Shown one piece after another: positions 21,660-29,643 of a stretch of 64,000 bases of DNA (positions are counted from its first letter, which is position 1; every line of letters starts with the position of its first letter). The stretch is taken from NCBI RefSeq assembly GCF_000622225.1, contig NZ_JHWD01000003.1:310001-374000 (forward strand). The letters run 5' to 3'. A program made the translations under genes and the position numbers. A model generated the notes under the pieces. It saw nothing but the letters and a program-made list of their open reading frames with translations. It was not told the DNA's origin and made no database searches. The DNA comes from Roseomonas mucosa ATCC BAA-692 (GTDB taxonomy: Bacteria; Pseudomonadota; Alphaproteobacteria; Acetobacterales; Acetobacteraceae).

Positions 21660-22601
21660 TCACCGCCGGGGCAGGTTCTTCTCCCAGGGCGGTTCCGGCA
21701 CCCAGGCCTCCGCGAGATATGCCACCATCGCCCTTGTCTTGGCGGGCGCCTGCCGTCCCGCTCCTGCCGGCAGTGGCGGCTGCACGGCATGGATGCCGAG
21801 CCAGCCCATCGCAGGCTGGTCCAGCCCGATCTCCACCAGCCTGCCGTCGCGCAGGGCCTCGTCGAGCAGGAAGACCGGCTGGTAGATCAGCCCGTGCCCG
21901 GCGATGGCGGCCTCGCGCAGCGCATCGCCGTTGTTGGCCCGCAGGCTGCCGCCGACCGGTACCGGGACCTGCCCCTGCTCCCCGAAGACCCAGCGATCCG
22001 GGCCCATCGCCTCCGACAGCGTATAGCCGAGGCAGGCGTGCCGCCGCAGGTCCTCCACCCGCCCCGGGGTGCCGTGCGTGGCGAGGTAGGAGGGCGCGCC
22101 GCAGACCGCCATCCGCACCGGCGCCAGGCGCCGCGCCACCAGGCTGCTGTCGCCCATGCGGCGGATGCGGATGGTCAGGTCCCAGCCTTCCTCCACCAGG
22201 TCCACCAGCCGGTCGTTCAGGCCCAGCTCCACGGTCACGCGCGGATGGCGGCGGCAGAATTCCGCCAGCAGCGGCGCCACATGCCGCGTGCCGAAGGAAA
22301 CCGGCACGTTGAGCCGCAGCAGCCCACGCGGCTCCAGCCGGTCGGCGGAGACGGCGCGCTCGGCCTCCTCGATCTCCGGCAGCAGGCGCAGGCAGGAATC
22401 GAGGAAGCCCCGCCCCGCCTCGGTCAGGGAAAGCCGGCGTGTCGTGCGGTGAAGGAGCCGCACGCCGAGGCGTTCCTCCAGCGCCGCGACATGCTTGGTC
22501 ACCATGGTCTGGGACAGGCCCAGCGCCCGGGCGGCGGCGGAAAAGCTGCCCAGCCCGGCCACCCGCGCGAAGACCTGCATGCCCGTCACGCGATCCAGCA
22601 T
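21660..22601 (-). CDS. LysR family transcriptional regulator
   Basis: A DNA-binding regulator of 313 residues. The N-terminal winged helix-turn-helix (MLDRVTGMQVFARVAGLGSF, then SAAARALGLSQTMVTKHVAALEERLGVRLLHRTTR) matches LysR proteins of the AaeR/DhaR type. The C-terminal effector domain starts near residue 90 (GLLRLNVPVSFG). It is divergent from a doxX gene and an extradiol-dioxygenase-like gene with a 112-bp gap, the usual layout in which the regulator controls the neighbours. An ATA-N7-TAT element at 22641-22653 lies between them, possibly its site. The inducer is unknown. Confidence 0.93.
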   Translation of the reverse strand: MLDRVTGMQVFARVAGLGSFSAAARALGLSQTMVTKHVAALEERLGVRLLHRTTRRLSLTEAGRGFLDSCLRLLPEIEEAERAVSADRLEPRGLLRLNVPVSFGTRHVAPLLAEFCRRHPRVTVELGLNDRLVDLVEEGWDLTIRIRRMGDSSLVARRLAPVRMAVCGAPSYLATHGTPGRVEDLRRHACLGYTLSEAMGPDRWVFGEQGQVPVPVGGSLRANNGDALREAAIAGHGLIYQPVFLLDEALRDGRLVEIGLDQPAMGWLGIHAVQPPLPAGAGRQAPAKTRAMVAYLAEAWVPEPPWEKNLPRR

Positions 22602-22713
22602 CGGCCCGGCCCACTCTCCCGGTGTGAGGTGAGTTCCGGAATAGACCGATTATCCCCCGGCCGGCGAGGGTGCATCTCCACCGGCACAGATTCCGACGGA
22701 GAACCCTCCCCCG

Positions 22714-23157
22714 ATGACCGCCCCTCACACTGCCCCCAACACCGCTCCCTGGGGCGCACTCCTCCTGCGGCTCTCGCTCGGCGTGCTGTTTCTGGCCCAT
22801 GCCGGGCTGAAGATCCTCGTCTTCACTCCCGCCGGCACGGCCGCCTTCTTCGGCAAGCTCGGCCTGCCGCCGGCCCTTGCCTATGCCACGATGGCCGTCG
22901 AGGTCCTCGGCGCCATGGCGCTGATCCTGGGCGTCTGGGCCCGGCTGGCCGCGCTGGTGCTGATCCCCGTGCTGCTCGGCGCCATCCTCACCGTGCATGG
23001 GGCCAACGGGTTCTTTTTCACCAATGCCGGCGGCGGCTGGGAATACCCCGCCTTCTGGGCCGTAGCCCTCTTCGCCCAGGCCCTGCTGGGCGATGGCGCC
23101 CTGGCGCTGAAGCCGACCCCGCTGCCCGCCGCACCGCGCCAGCCGGTGCATGCCTGA
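22714..23157 (+). CDS. DoxX family membrane protein
   Basis: A small inner-membrane protein of 147 residues with four predicted helices, the size and pattern of the DoxX/DoxD family. Characteristic segments are LLRLSLGVLFLAHAGLKI at the first helix and AYATMAVEVLGAMALILGVW in the second. The family is linked to quinone or thiol redox chemistry and stress resistance, but the role of this member is unknown. It is the first gene divergent from the LysR regulator, and 110 bp separate it from the dioxygenase-like gene. Confidence 0.9.
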   Translation: MTAPHTAPNTAPWGALLLRLSLGVLFLAHAGLKILVFTPAGTAAFFGKLGLPPALAYATMAVEVLGAMALILGVWARLAALVLIPVLLGAILTVHGANGFFFTNAGGGWEYPAFWAVALFAQALLGDGALALKPTPLPAAPRQPVHA

Positions 23158-23267
23158 CGCGACGGACGGCGCGGAGCGCTTCCCCGGCGGCCCGCGCCCT
23201 GCCTGAACCTCCTGCCACGCCGCGCATCGAAGCGGCCGTGGCGAAGCCCGCCAAGGAGACGCCGACC

Positions 23268-24074
23268 ATGACCACCCCGACACCCCGCCAACCCGTGATC
23301 TTCATTCCGCATGGCGGCGGCCCCTGCTTCTTCATGGACTGGCCGAACACCTGGGACCGGATGGCGGAACACCTGCGCGGCATCCCGCGGCGCCTGCCCG
23401 CGCGGCCGAAGGCGATCCTGGTCGTTTCCGGCCATTGGGAGACGGCGGTGCCCACCGTCACCACCGGCACGCAACCGCCGCTGCTCTTCGACTATCACGG
23501 CTTCCCGCCGCACACCTACGAGCTGCGCTACCCGGCCCCCGGCTCCCCGAAACTGGCGGCGCGGGTGCAGGAGCTCCTGGGGCGGGCCGGGATCGAGTCC
23601 GCCGGGGACGCGGCGCGCGGCTTCGACCACGGCGTCTTCATCCCCTTCCTTCTGGCCTTTCCGGAGGCAGAGATCCCGGTGGTGGAGCTTTCCGTGCGCG
23701 AGGACCTGGACCCGGCGGCGCATCTCGCCCTGGGCCGGGCGCTGGCGCCGCTGCGGGACGAGGGGGTGCTGATCGTGGCAACCGGCATGACCTATCACAA
23801 CCTCCGCCACTTCATGCGGCCGGATGGGGTGAACGACGAGGTGTCGGTGGCCTTCGACGGCTGGCTCGCCCAGGCCGTGACCGCACCGCCCGAGCAGCGC
23901 GACCGGCTGTTGCAGGACTGGGAGCATGCCCCCGGCGCCCGCGCCTGCCATCCGCGCGAGGAGCACCTGATCCCGCTGCTCCTCGCCGCCGGCGCCGCCG
24001 GGGAGGACTCCGGCCAGCGCGACTACAGCGACCGGGTGATGGGCAAGGCGCTGTCCGGCTTCCGCTTCGGCTGA
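23268..24074 (+). CDS. class III extradiol ring-cleavage dioxygenase family (4,5-DOPA dioxygenase/LigB-like)
   Basis: A protein of 268 residues of the LigB/DODA family (like E. coli YgiD), Fe(II)/Zn-dependent enzymes that open catechol rings beside the hydroxyls. Candidate metal ligands are His in IFIPHGGGPCFF (near 15), in LVVSGHWET (near 58), and further His residues in RGFDHGVFIPF and EEHLIPLL. A strong Shine-Dalgarno (AAGGAGA, 23253-23259) precedes the ATG. It is probably co-regulated with doxX by the divergent LysR protein. The substrate cannot be told from sequence; protection from aromatic compounds or quinones is plausible. Confidence 0.88.
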   Translation: MTTPTPRQPVIFIPHGGGPCFFMDWPNTWDRMAEHLRGIPRRLPARPKAILVVSGHWETAVPTVTTGTQPPLLFDYHGFPPHTYELRYPAPGSPKLAARVQELLGRAGIESAGDAARGFDHGVFIPFLLAFPEAEIPVVELSVREDLDPAAHLALGRALAPLRDEGVLIVATGMTYHNLRHFMRPDGVNDEVSVAFDGWLAQAVTAPPEQRDRLLQDWEHAPGARACHPREEHLIPLLLAAGAAGEDSGQRDYSDRVMGKALSGFRFG

Positions 24075-24117
24075 CGCGGGCGGCGATGGCGGGGGCGCCT
24101 CCCCTGCCATGTCTGCG

Positions 24118-25377
24118 TCAGCCGGTGGCGGTGACGCGCCAGACGGTGTTGCCGCTGTCATCGGCCACCAGCAGCGCGCCCACGGCATCCATGGCGACGC
24201 CGACCGGGCGGCCATACACCTGTCCCGTTTCCGGATCGGCCATGAAGCCGGTGAGGAAATCCCGCGCGGGACCGCTCGGGCGCCCATTGGCGAAGGGCAG
24301 GTAGAGCACGCGGTAGCCGGCGAAGGCCGTGCGGTTCCAGGAGCCGCGCTGGCCGATGAAGGCGCCGCCGCGCCATTCCGCCGGAAAGGCGCCGCCGGTG
24401 GAGAAATCCAGCCCGAGCGAGGCGGTGTGCGGCCCGAGCGCGTAGTCCGGCACGATGGCGCGGGCCACCAGCTCCCGCTCCCGGCTCCCCATCTTCTCCC
24501 GCATGCGGGGGTCGATGTGCGTCCCGAAATAGCTGAAGGGCCAGCCATAGAAGCCGCCCTGCCGCACATGGGTCAGGTAGTCGGGCACGAGGTCGTCGCC
24601 GATGTTGTCGCGCTCGTTCACCACGGTCCAGAGTTCGCCCGAGCCGGGTTCCCAGGCCATGCCGACGGGGTTGCGCAGCCCGCCGGCGAAGAGGCGCTCG
24701 TTCGAGCCGTCCAGATCCACCTGCAGGATGCAGGCGCGGCGGCGCTCGTTCTCCAGCCCGTGCTCGGCCACGTTGCTGCCGGACCCCACGCTGACGAAGA
24801 GGCTGCGCCCGTCCCGCGCCGGCAGCAGGTTGCGCGTCCAATGGTTGTTGTAGCCCCCGGCCGGCAGGTCGAGGAGCTTCCGCCCCGGCGCCGTGATCTT
24901 TCCGCGCCCATCATTCCAGGGAAAGCGCAGGAGCGCGTCGGTGTCGGCGACAAAGAGGGAATCGCCCAGCACCGCCATGCCAAAGGGCCGGTTCAGCCCC
25001 TCCAGCAGCAGGGTCCGGCCGCCGGCCTGGCCCGCGCGGTCCGGGGCGTGCAGCAGGGTGACGCGGTTGGCGCGCGGCGCCTCGGACACCAGCACCCGGC
25101 CGTCCGGCAGGGGCAGGATCATGCGGGGATTGTCGAGGTCCGTTCCGAAGGCCGTCACGGTGAAGCCCCGCGGCGCCTGCGGCCTCCGCCCGGCGGGCCA
25201 GCCGCCGCCATGGGAGCGGTTGACCACGCGGTGCGCCGTGTTCGGCGCGGGCAGGTCCGGCTGAGGCCCCATGCCCGGAAGCTGGCCGGGGCCGTGCTGG
25301 GCCAGGGCGCGGGCGGCGTGGCCTGCGGCGAGTCCCCCGGCGGCGAGACCGAGGAGAAGGTTGCGTCGAGGCGTCAT
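24118..25377 (-). CDS. PQQ-dependent sugar dehydrogenase (soluble GDH/sorbosone dehydrogenase family)
   Basis: A periplasmic protein of 419 residues. It belongs to the six-bladed beta-propeller glucose/sorbosone dehydrogenase family (GDH/YliI), which can use pyrroloquinoline quinone. The start MTPRRNLLLGLAAGGLAAGHA is a signal peptide with adjacent Arg residues, possibly Tat-dependent. Typical segments are LDNPRMILPLPDGRVLVSEA, LNRPFGMAVLGDSLFVADTD, GLRNPVGMAWEPGSGELWTVVNERD and QRGSWNRTAFAGYRVLYLPF. An upstream in-frame Met at 25422 would lengthen the signal region by 15 codons. No PQQ biosynthesis genes are in the window, so the cofactor is an inference. Confidence 0.9.
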   Translation of the reverse strand: MTPRRNLLLGLAAGGLAAGHAARALAQHGPGQLPGMGPQPDLPAPNTAHRVVNRSHGGGWPAGRRPQAPRGFTVTAFGTDLDNPRMILPLPDGRVLVSEAPRANRVTLLHAPDRAGQAGGRTLLLEGLNRPFGMAVLGDSLFVADTDALLRFPWNDGRGKITAPGRKLLDLPAGGYNNHWTRNLLPARDGRSLFVSVGSGSNVAEHGLENERRRACILQVDLDGSNERLFAGGLRNPVGMAWEPGSGELWTVVNERDNIGDDLVPDYLTHVRQGGFYGWPFSYFGTHIDPRMREKMGSRERELVARAIVPDYALGPHTASLGLDFSTGGAFPAEWRGGAFIGQRGSWNRTAFAGYRVLYLPFANGRPSGPARDFLTGFMADPETGQVYGRPVGVAMDAVGALLVADDSGNTVWRVTATG

Positions 25378-25469
25378 GGTCGGCTGGCTCCTGTCGCGGT
25401 CGCGTCCCGGCGGCGGTGGCATTCCCAGCGCAACGTCCGAGGTGGCGGAACGCTTCGGAGGCGTGCGTC

Positions 25470-26402
25470 TCAGCGCTCGCCCTGGCCCCCGCCCACGAGG
25501 CCAGCCGGAGGCGTGCCGGGAGCGGGCACGATGCGGCAGGCGGCGGCGGCCGCGCGGGCCAGGGAGAGCATGCGCCGCGCCGCGACGGCCCCGGTGGCGG
25601 CCTCGCCCGCCAGCTTCTCCACCAGCGGGTTCGACACCACGGCGCGGGTCGCCGCATCGGCCAGGACATTGGTGGCCGCGACCGTGGCGGCGGAGAAGGC
25701 CGAGCGCCGCAGCAGCGCCACCGTGCCCGCGATGCCGGGCCGCAGCCCGTGCAGCGCCGCGACCTGCCGCACCAGCCGCACCGCGCGCCAGCCGAAGACC
25801 AGCGCATCCCAGGCCGGGGACGGGCTGATGGCGGTGGCGGCGAAGGCCTGCACCGCCGCGGTGCGGCCCAGGGCGATGGCCTGGGCATCCAGGGCGCGCA
25901 GCGGCCCGGCTTCCAGCAGGGCGCGCAGGGTGGGGATGTCGGGCGCCTCGCGCAGCGCCGGCAGGGTGTCGCGGGCGGCGGGCACGCGCGCCGCCCAGCG
26001 GATCGCATCCGCCTTGGCGCGGGCGAGGTCGCCCGTGGCCAGGGCCTCCCGCGTCCGGTCCACCGCGTCCAGCGCGGCCAGGGCACGAACCTCGCGCAGC
26101 CCGGCCCAGAAGATCAGGCCGAAGCCGAAGACCGCCACCAGCAGGGTGAGCCCGCCCAGGACCGGCCCGCGCTCGAACTGCGAGGCGACGAAATTCGCCG
26201 CGTCCAGCATCGACAGGCCGAGGATCAGCGAGGCCACCCCCGTCGCGGCGAGGCTGAGGCTGGACCAGCCGCCGGTGCGCGGCTCCGCCACAGGCACCAC
26301 CGCCTGTTCCCAGCGCAGGTCCAGCCGCTCGTCCGGGCGGGAGGGCGCCTCCTCCTCCAGGATCACGCGCGGGCCGGCGGGCGGGGTCCTCGGGTCGCTC
26401 AC
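25470..26402 (-). CDS. ycjF: YcjF/UPF0283 (TIGR01620) family membrane protein
   Basis: An inner-membrane protein of 310 residues with unknown function. Two hydrophobic helices lie near residues 50-70 and 85-105, and a large soluble C-terminal region follows, with conserved segments such as RWAARVPAARDTLPALR and ISPSPAWDALVFGWRAVRLV. The start is a GTG overlapping the ycjX stop (GTGA). The pairing ycjX-ycjF is conserved in proteobacteria, which supports the identification. Confidence 0.87.
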   Translation of the reverse strand: MSDPRTPPAGPRVILEEEAPSRPDERLDLRWEQAVVPVAEPRTGGWSSLSLAATGVASLILGLSMLDAANFVASQFERGPVLGGLTLLVAVFGFGLIFWAGLREVRALAALDAVDRTREALATGDLARAKADAIRWAARVPAARDTLPALREAPDIPTLRALLEAGPLRALDAQAIALGRTAAVQAFAATAISPSPAWDALVFGWRAVRLVRQVAALHGLRPGIAGTVALLRRSAFSAATVAATNVLADAATRAVVSNPLVEKLAGEAATGAVAARRMLSLARAAAAACRIVPAPGTPPAGLVGGGQGER

Positions 26403-27820
26403 AGCAGGTCTCCGATCAGGCTGGCCAGCAGGCGGTCCAGCCCCAGATGCGGAACGCCGGAATGGCCGCCGGGCTCCAGCCGGGGCGGGCGGAAGACCGG
26501 CATGGCGAAATAAGGGGCGCTCCAATAAGCCGCGTCCGGCCGCCGCGCCGGCACCTGCCCGGGATCGACCCGCGCCCAGCGTCCGGTCTCCAGCAGCACG
26601 CCGCGCACGGCGGGCACGGCATGGCCGTCGCGCTCGGCCAGCGTGTCCTCGGTGCAGCGGAGCGCGGCGATGGCCTGCACCGAGACCTCCGCCCCCGCCG
26701 CCAGGACGCGGGCGCGGGGCGAGGAGACGAGGTCGCCCAGCAGCGCGGCGAGGTTCTCGCGCGAGGCTTCCGGCACATGGTCCGCCTTGGTCGCGGCGAA
26801 GGCGACATGGGACACCCCGGCGCCCGTGATCCAGTCGAGCCAGGAGCCGCCATAGCGCAGGCTCTCCGCGATCGCGGCCAGGGATTCCGCCGTGTCGTCG
26901 AAGGATTCGCGCCCGGCATGCAGCGCGCCCAGCACGTCCACCAGCACCGCCTGGCGGTCGAAGCGGCGGAAGACCGGCTCGAAGAAATGCGCCCGCTGGT
27001 CCTGGAGATAGGCATCGTGGCGGCGGGACAGCAGCGCCGCCATCTCCCCGCCCCGGGCCGCCTCCGGCAGCGGAAAGAACCAGAGCAGCGGCGTTTCCCC
27101 GCGCGGCCCGGGATTGAGCACCCGGCCGGGCTGCAGGAAGCGCAGGCCCAGCTCGTCCCGGCAATGGCGCAGCGCGTCGCGGTAGAGCACCCAGCCACGG
27201 CGGACCAGCGCCTCCTCCGCCGTGGCGGCGGGCGGCAGGGCGCGGGCGAAATCCAGGAAGGCGCGCACCGGCTCGGCCCGGATGCGTTCCAGCCGCGCCA
27301 GCGTGGCATCGGACCAGCCGGCATGGCTGCCGTTGAACATCGGCAGGTCCAGCAGCCACTCGCCCGGATAGTCGAGCAGCTCCAGCGTCACCTGCCGGTC
27401 GGGCAGGAGCTGGCCCCAGAAGTTCCTCCGGCGGATGGTGAGCGCCAGGGAGAGGGTCGAGAGGTCCTCCGTCCGCGCCGGCCATTGCGGCGGGTCGGCG
27501 GCGAGGGATTCCAGATGCGCCAGCGCGTCGAAGCGCGGCGTGTTCTCGGTGCCGGCGGGGACGAGCTGGACGGACAGGAGACGGCCGCCGGCCGCCTCCT
27601 CCAGCGCCGGCAGGGTGCGGGCGCGTGAGCCCGCCGCCAGCAGGTTGGCCACCAGCGAGGTCAGCATCACCGTCTTGCCGGCCCGCGACAGGCCGGTGAC
27701 GGCGAGGCGCACCTTGTCACGCCCGGCGAGCGCGCGGGCGGCATCCTCCGTCCCGGCCAGGACGTCCCGCCACAGCCGGCTGGGCGTCCCGGTCAGCACA
27801 TCCAGGGGCGACGGGCTCAC
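26399..27820 (-). CDS. ycjX: YcjX family P-loop ATPase/GTPase
   Basis: A protein of 473 residues with a P-loop (GLSRAGKTVMLTS, near residue 43). It is the YcjX/DUF463 family, stress-linked NTPases of poorly known function in gammaproteobacteria. LELLDYPGEWLLDLPM is a family hallmark that may act as the switch region. Further conserved segments are QAVLVDVLGALHAGRESFDD and FAATKADHVPEASRENL, the latter resembling a GTPase TKAD (NKxD-like) motif. It lies 7 bp after gloA and overlaps ycjF, so it is the middle gene of a three-gene operon. Confidence 0.9.
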   Translation of the reverse strand: MSPSPLDVLTGTPSRLWRDVLAGTEDAARALAGRDKVRLAVTGLSRAGKTVMLTSLVANLLAAGSRARTLPALEEAAGGRLLSVQLVPAGTENTPRFDALAHLESLAADPPQWPARTEDLSTLSLALTIRRRNFWGQLLPDRQVTLELLDYPGEWLLDLPMFNGSHAGWSDATLARLERIRAEPVRAFLDFARALPPAATAEEALVRRGWVLYRDALRHCRDELGLRFLQPGRVLNPGPRGETPLLWFFPLPEAARGGEMAALLSRRHDAYLQDQRAHFFEPVFRRFDRQAVLVDVLGALHAGRESFDDTAESLAAIAESLRYGGSWLDWITGAGVSHVAFAATKADHVPEASRENLAALLGDLVSSPRARVLAAGAEVSVQAIAALRCTEDTLAERDGHAVPAVRGVLLETGRWARVDPGQVPARRPDAAYWSAPYFAMPVFRPPRLEPGGHSGVPHLGLDRLLASLIGDLL

Positions 27821-27827
27821 CGCTGGA

Positions 27828-28223
27828 TCAGGGGCGCTGGATCAGCTCGATCTTGTAGCCGTCCGGGTCCTCGACGAAGGCGATGATGGTGGTGCCGTGC
27901 TTCACCGGCCCGGCCTCGCGCGTCACCTTGCCGCCGCCGTGGCGCACCTTCTCGCAGGCCGCGGCCACGTCGGGCACGCCCACGGCGAGATGGCCGAAGC
28001 CGGTGCCGATCTCGTACTTGTCCACGCCGTAGTTGTAGGTCAGCTCGATCTCGCCGCCATTCTCCTTGTTGCCCTCGCCATAGCCGAGGAAGGCGAGCGT
28101 GTACTGGCCGACGGGCACGTCGTTGCGGCGCAGCTCCTTCATGCCCAGCAGCTCGGTGTAGAACTTCACGCTGCGGTCGAGATCGCCGACGCGGATCATG
28201 GTGTGCAGGAAGCGTCCGGACAT
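27828..28223 (-). CDS. gloA: lactoylglutathione lyase (glyoxalase I)
   Basis: Converts the methylglyoxal-glutathione hemithioacetal to S-lactoylglutathione. It has 131 residues and one vicinal-oxygen-chelate fold made of two modules. Metal ligands are the His in [20 protein letters not shown], the Glu in [10 protein letters not shown], the His in [11 protein letters not shown] and the Glu in [15 protein letters not shown]. The Ni2+/Zn2+ type cannot be decided by eye. It leads the gloA-ycjX-ycjF operon. Confidence 0.96.
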   Translation of the reverse strand: MSGRFLHTMIRVGDLDRSVKFYTELLGMKELRRNDVPVGQYTLAFLGYGEGNKENGGEIELTYNYGVDKYEIGTGFGHLAVGVPDVAAACEKVRHGGGKVTREAGPVKHGTTIIAFVEDPDGYKIELIQRP

Positions 28224-28427
28224 TCGGGGGTCTTTCTCCTCTATGGCGTTTCAGCGCCGGAGCGGGGGCCGCGTTTCAGCGTGCCCGGGACGTGGCGGGG
28301 CGGAAACCGCACCGGCATGTCCCGGCCCCGGAATCGGCGGGCACGGCGCCCACGCCAGGGCGGGCCGGGTCCCTAGCTGGCCCCGGCGCCGCCCGGGCGC
28401 AAGCCGCCGCCGGGCCACGCGGGCCGG

Positions 28428-29432
28428 TCAGCCGGTCACGCGTCCCTCCACCGGATAGGCCGGGTCGGTGTAGCCAGGGGTGGAGGGGTGCCCGGCCGGC
28501 ACCAACCGGTCCACCAGCGCCTCGTCCTCCGCCGTGAAGCGATGGTTCAGCGCGCCGAGATACTCCTCCCACTGCGCCTCGGTGCGCGGCCCGGCGATGG
28601 GCGCGGTGACGAGGCGGTTGTGCAGCAGCCAGGCCATGGCGAACTGGCCGGGGGTGATGCCGCGCACCTGGGCGTGGCGCGCGATCTCCTGGGCGATCTC
28701 CAGGCTTTCGCGACGCCATTCAGTCTCCATCAGGCGCTTGTCGGCGCGTTCCGCCCGCGTGCCCGCCTCCGGCGCCGCATCGGGGCGGTACTTGCCGGTC
28801 AGCACGCCCCGCGCCAACGGGCTGTAGGGGGCGACGCCCAGGCCGAAATGGGCGCAGGCCGGCAGGTGCTCCACCTCCGCCATGCGATTCAGCGCGTTGT
28901 AGAGCGGCTGGCTGACCACGGGCCGGTCGATGCCCGCCGCGTCGCAAAGGCGGCAGATCTCCGCCAGCCGCCAGGAGCGGAAGTTGGAAACGCCGAAATG
29001 GCGGATCTTCCCGGCGCGCACGAGATCCGCCATGGCGCGCACCGTCTCCTCCAGCGGCGTCTCGTGGTCCTCCTTGTGCAGGTAGAGGATGTCGATTGCC
29101 TCCACGCCCAGGCGGCGCAGGCTGGCCTCGGCGGCCAGGATGCAGTGGCGGCGCGACAGGCCGCGGTCGTTGGGCCCCTGCCCCGTCGGGTTGGCGAGCT
29201 TGGTGGCCAGCACCCACCAGTCGCGCTCGCCATGGATCAGGCGGCCGGTGATCTCCTCGGAGCGGCCGGCATTGTAGACATCCGCCGTGTCGATGAAGTT
29301 GATCCCGGCCTCCCGCGCCCGGGCCACGATGCGCCCGGCGACATCCTCCTCCGCCGGGCCGCCGAACATCATGGTGCCGAGGCAGAGCGGCGAAACCTTC
29401 AGGCCGCTGCGACCGAGCCTGCGATACTCCAT
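28428..29432 (-). CDS. aldo/keto reductase
   Basis: An NADPH-dependent oxidoreductase of 334 residues with the TIM-barrel aldo/keto reductase fold. The catalytic Asp and Tyr are in INFIDTADVYNAGRSEEI, the Lys in WWVLATKLAN and the His in DILYLHKEDH. The stretch GKIRHFGVSNF is also a family hallmark. It resembles the Tas/YhdN-type members acting on small carbonyls; the substrate cannot be assigned. It stands alone, divergent from the DUF4214 protein gene. Confidence 0.92.
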   Translation of the reverse strand: MEYRRLGRSGLKVSPLCLGTMMFGGPAEEDVAGRIVARAREAGINFIDTADVYNAGRSEEITGRLIHGERDWWVLATKLANPTGQGPNDRGLSRRHCILAAEASLRRLGVEAIDILYLHKEDHETPLEETVRAMADLVRAGKIRHFGVSNFRSWRLAEICRLCDAAGIDRPVVSQPLYNALNRMAEVEHLPACAHFGLGVAPYSPLARGVLTGKYRPDAAPEAGTRAERADKRLMETEWRRESLEIAQEIARHAQVRGITPGQFAMAWLLHNRLVTAPIAGPRTEAQWEEYLGALNHRFTAEDEALVDRLVPAGHPSTPGYTDPAYPVEGRVTG

Positions 29433-29612
29433 GGAAGTCCTCCACCCTTGTCGTGCCGCCGCGATCCTAGGGCGGGCGATCCGGAATGCCGACTCCTCCA
29501 GCCCCCGCGAACCTCGGACCGGCCTTCAAAATGCAACCATAAGTTGTTGTTAAAAATCAGGTTTCTCCCGCCATTCTTTCGGTTTCGATCTGGTCGCGTG
29601 CCGATTCTTTCC

Positions 29613-29641
29613 CGATAACCACTGCTCCACGAGGGTTATCG
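29613..29641 (+). promoter_or_regulatory. inverted repeat at the ribosome-binding region of the DUF4214 gene
   Basis: CGATAACC (29613-29620) and GGTTATCG (29634-29641) pair perfectly around 13 bases, ending 2 bases before the ATG at 29644. The likely Shine-Dalgarno GAGGG (29631-29635) starts in the loop and enters the stem. It could be a translation-control hairpin or a dimeric regulator site. Confidence 0.5.
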
Positions 29642-29643
29642 CT

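Noticed and set aside
21478-21790. Long N-terminal extension of the methyltransferase-like protein
   Set aside because: The extra residues are Arg/Pro/Cys-rich, unlike a protein start, and partly overlap the LysR gene; the later ATG gives a compact protein.
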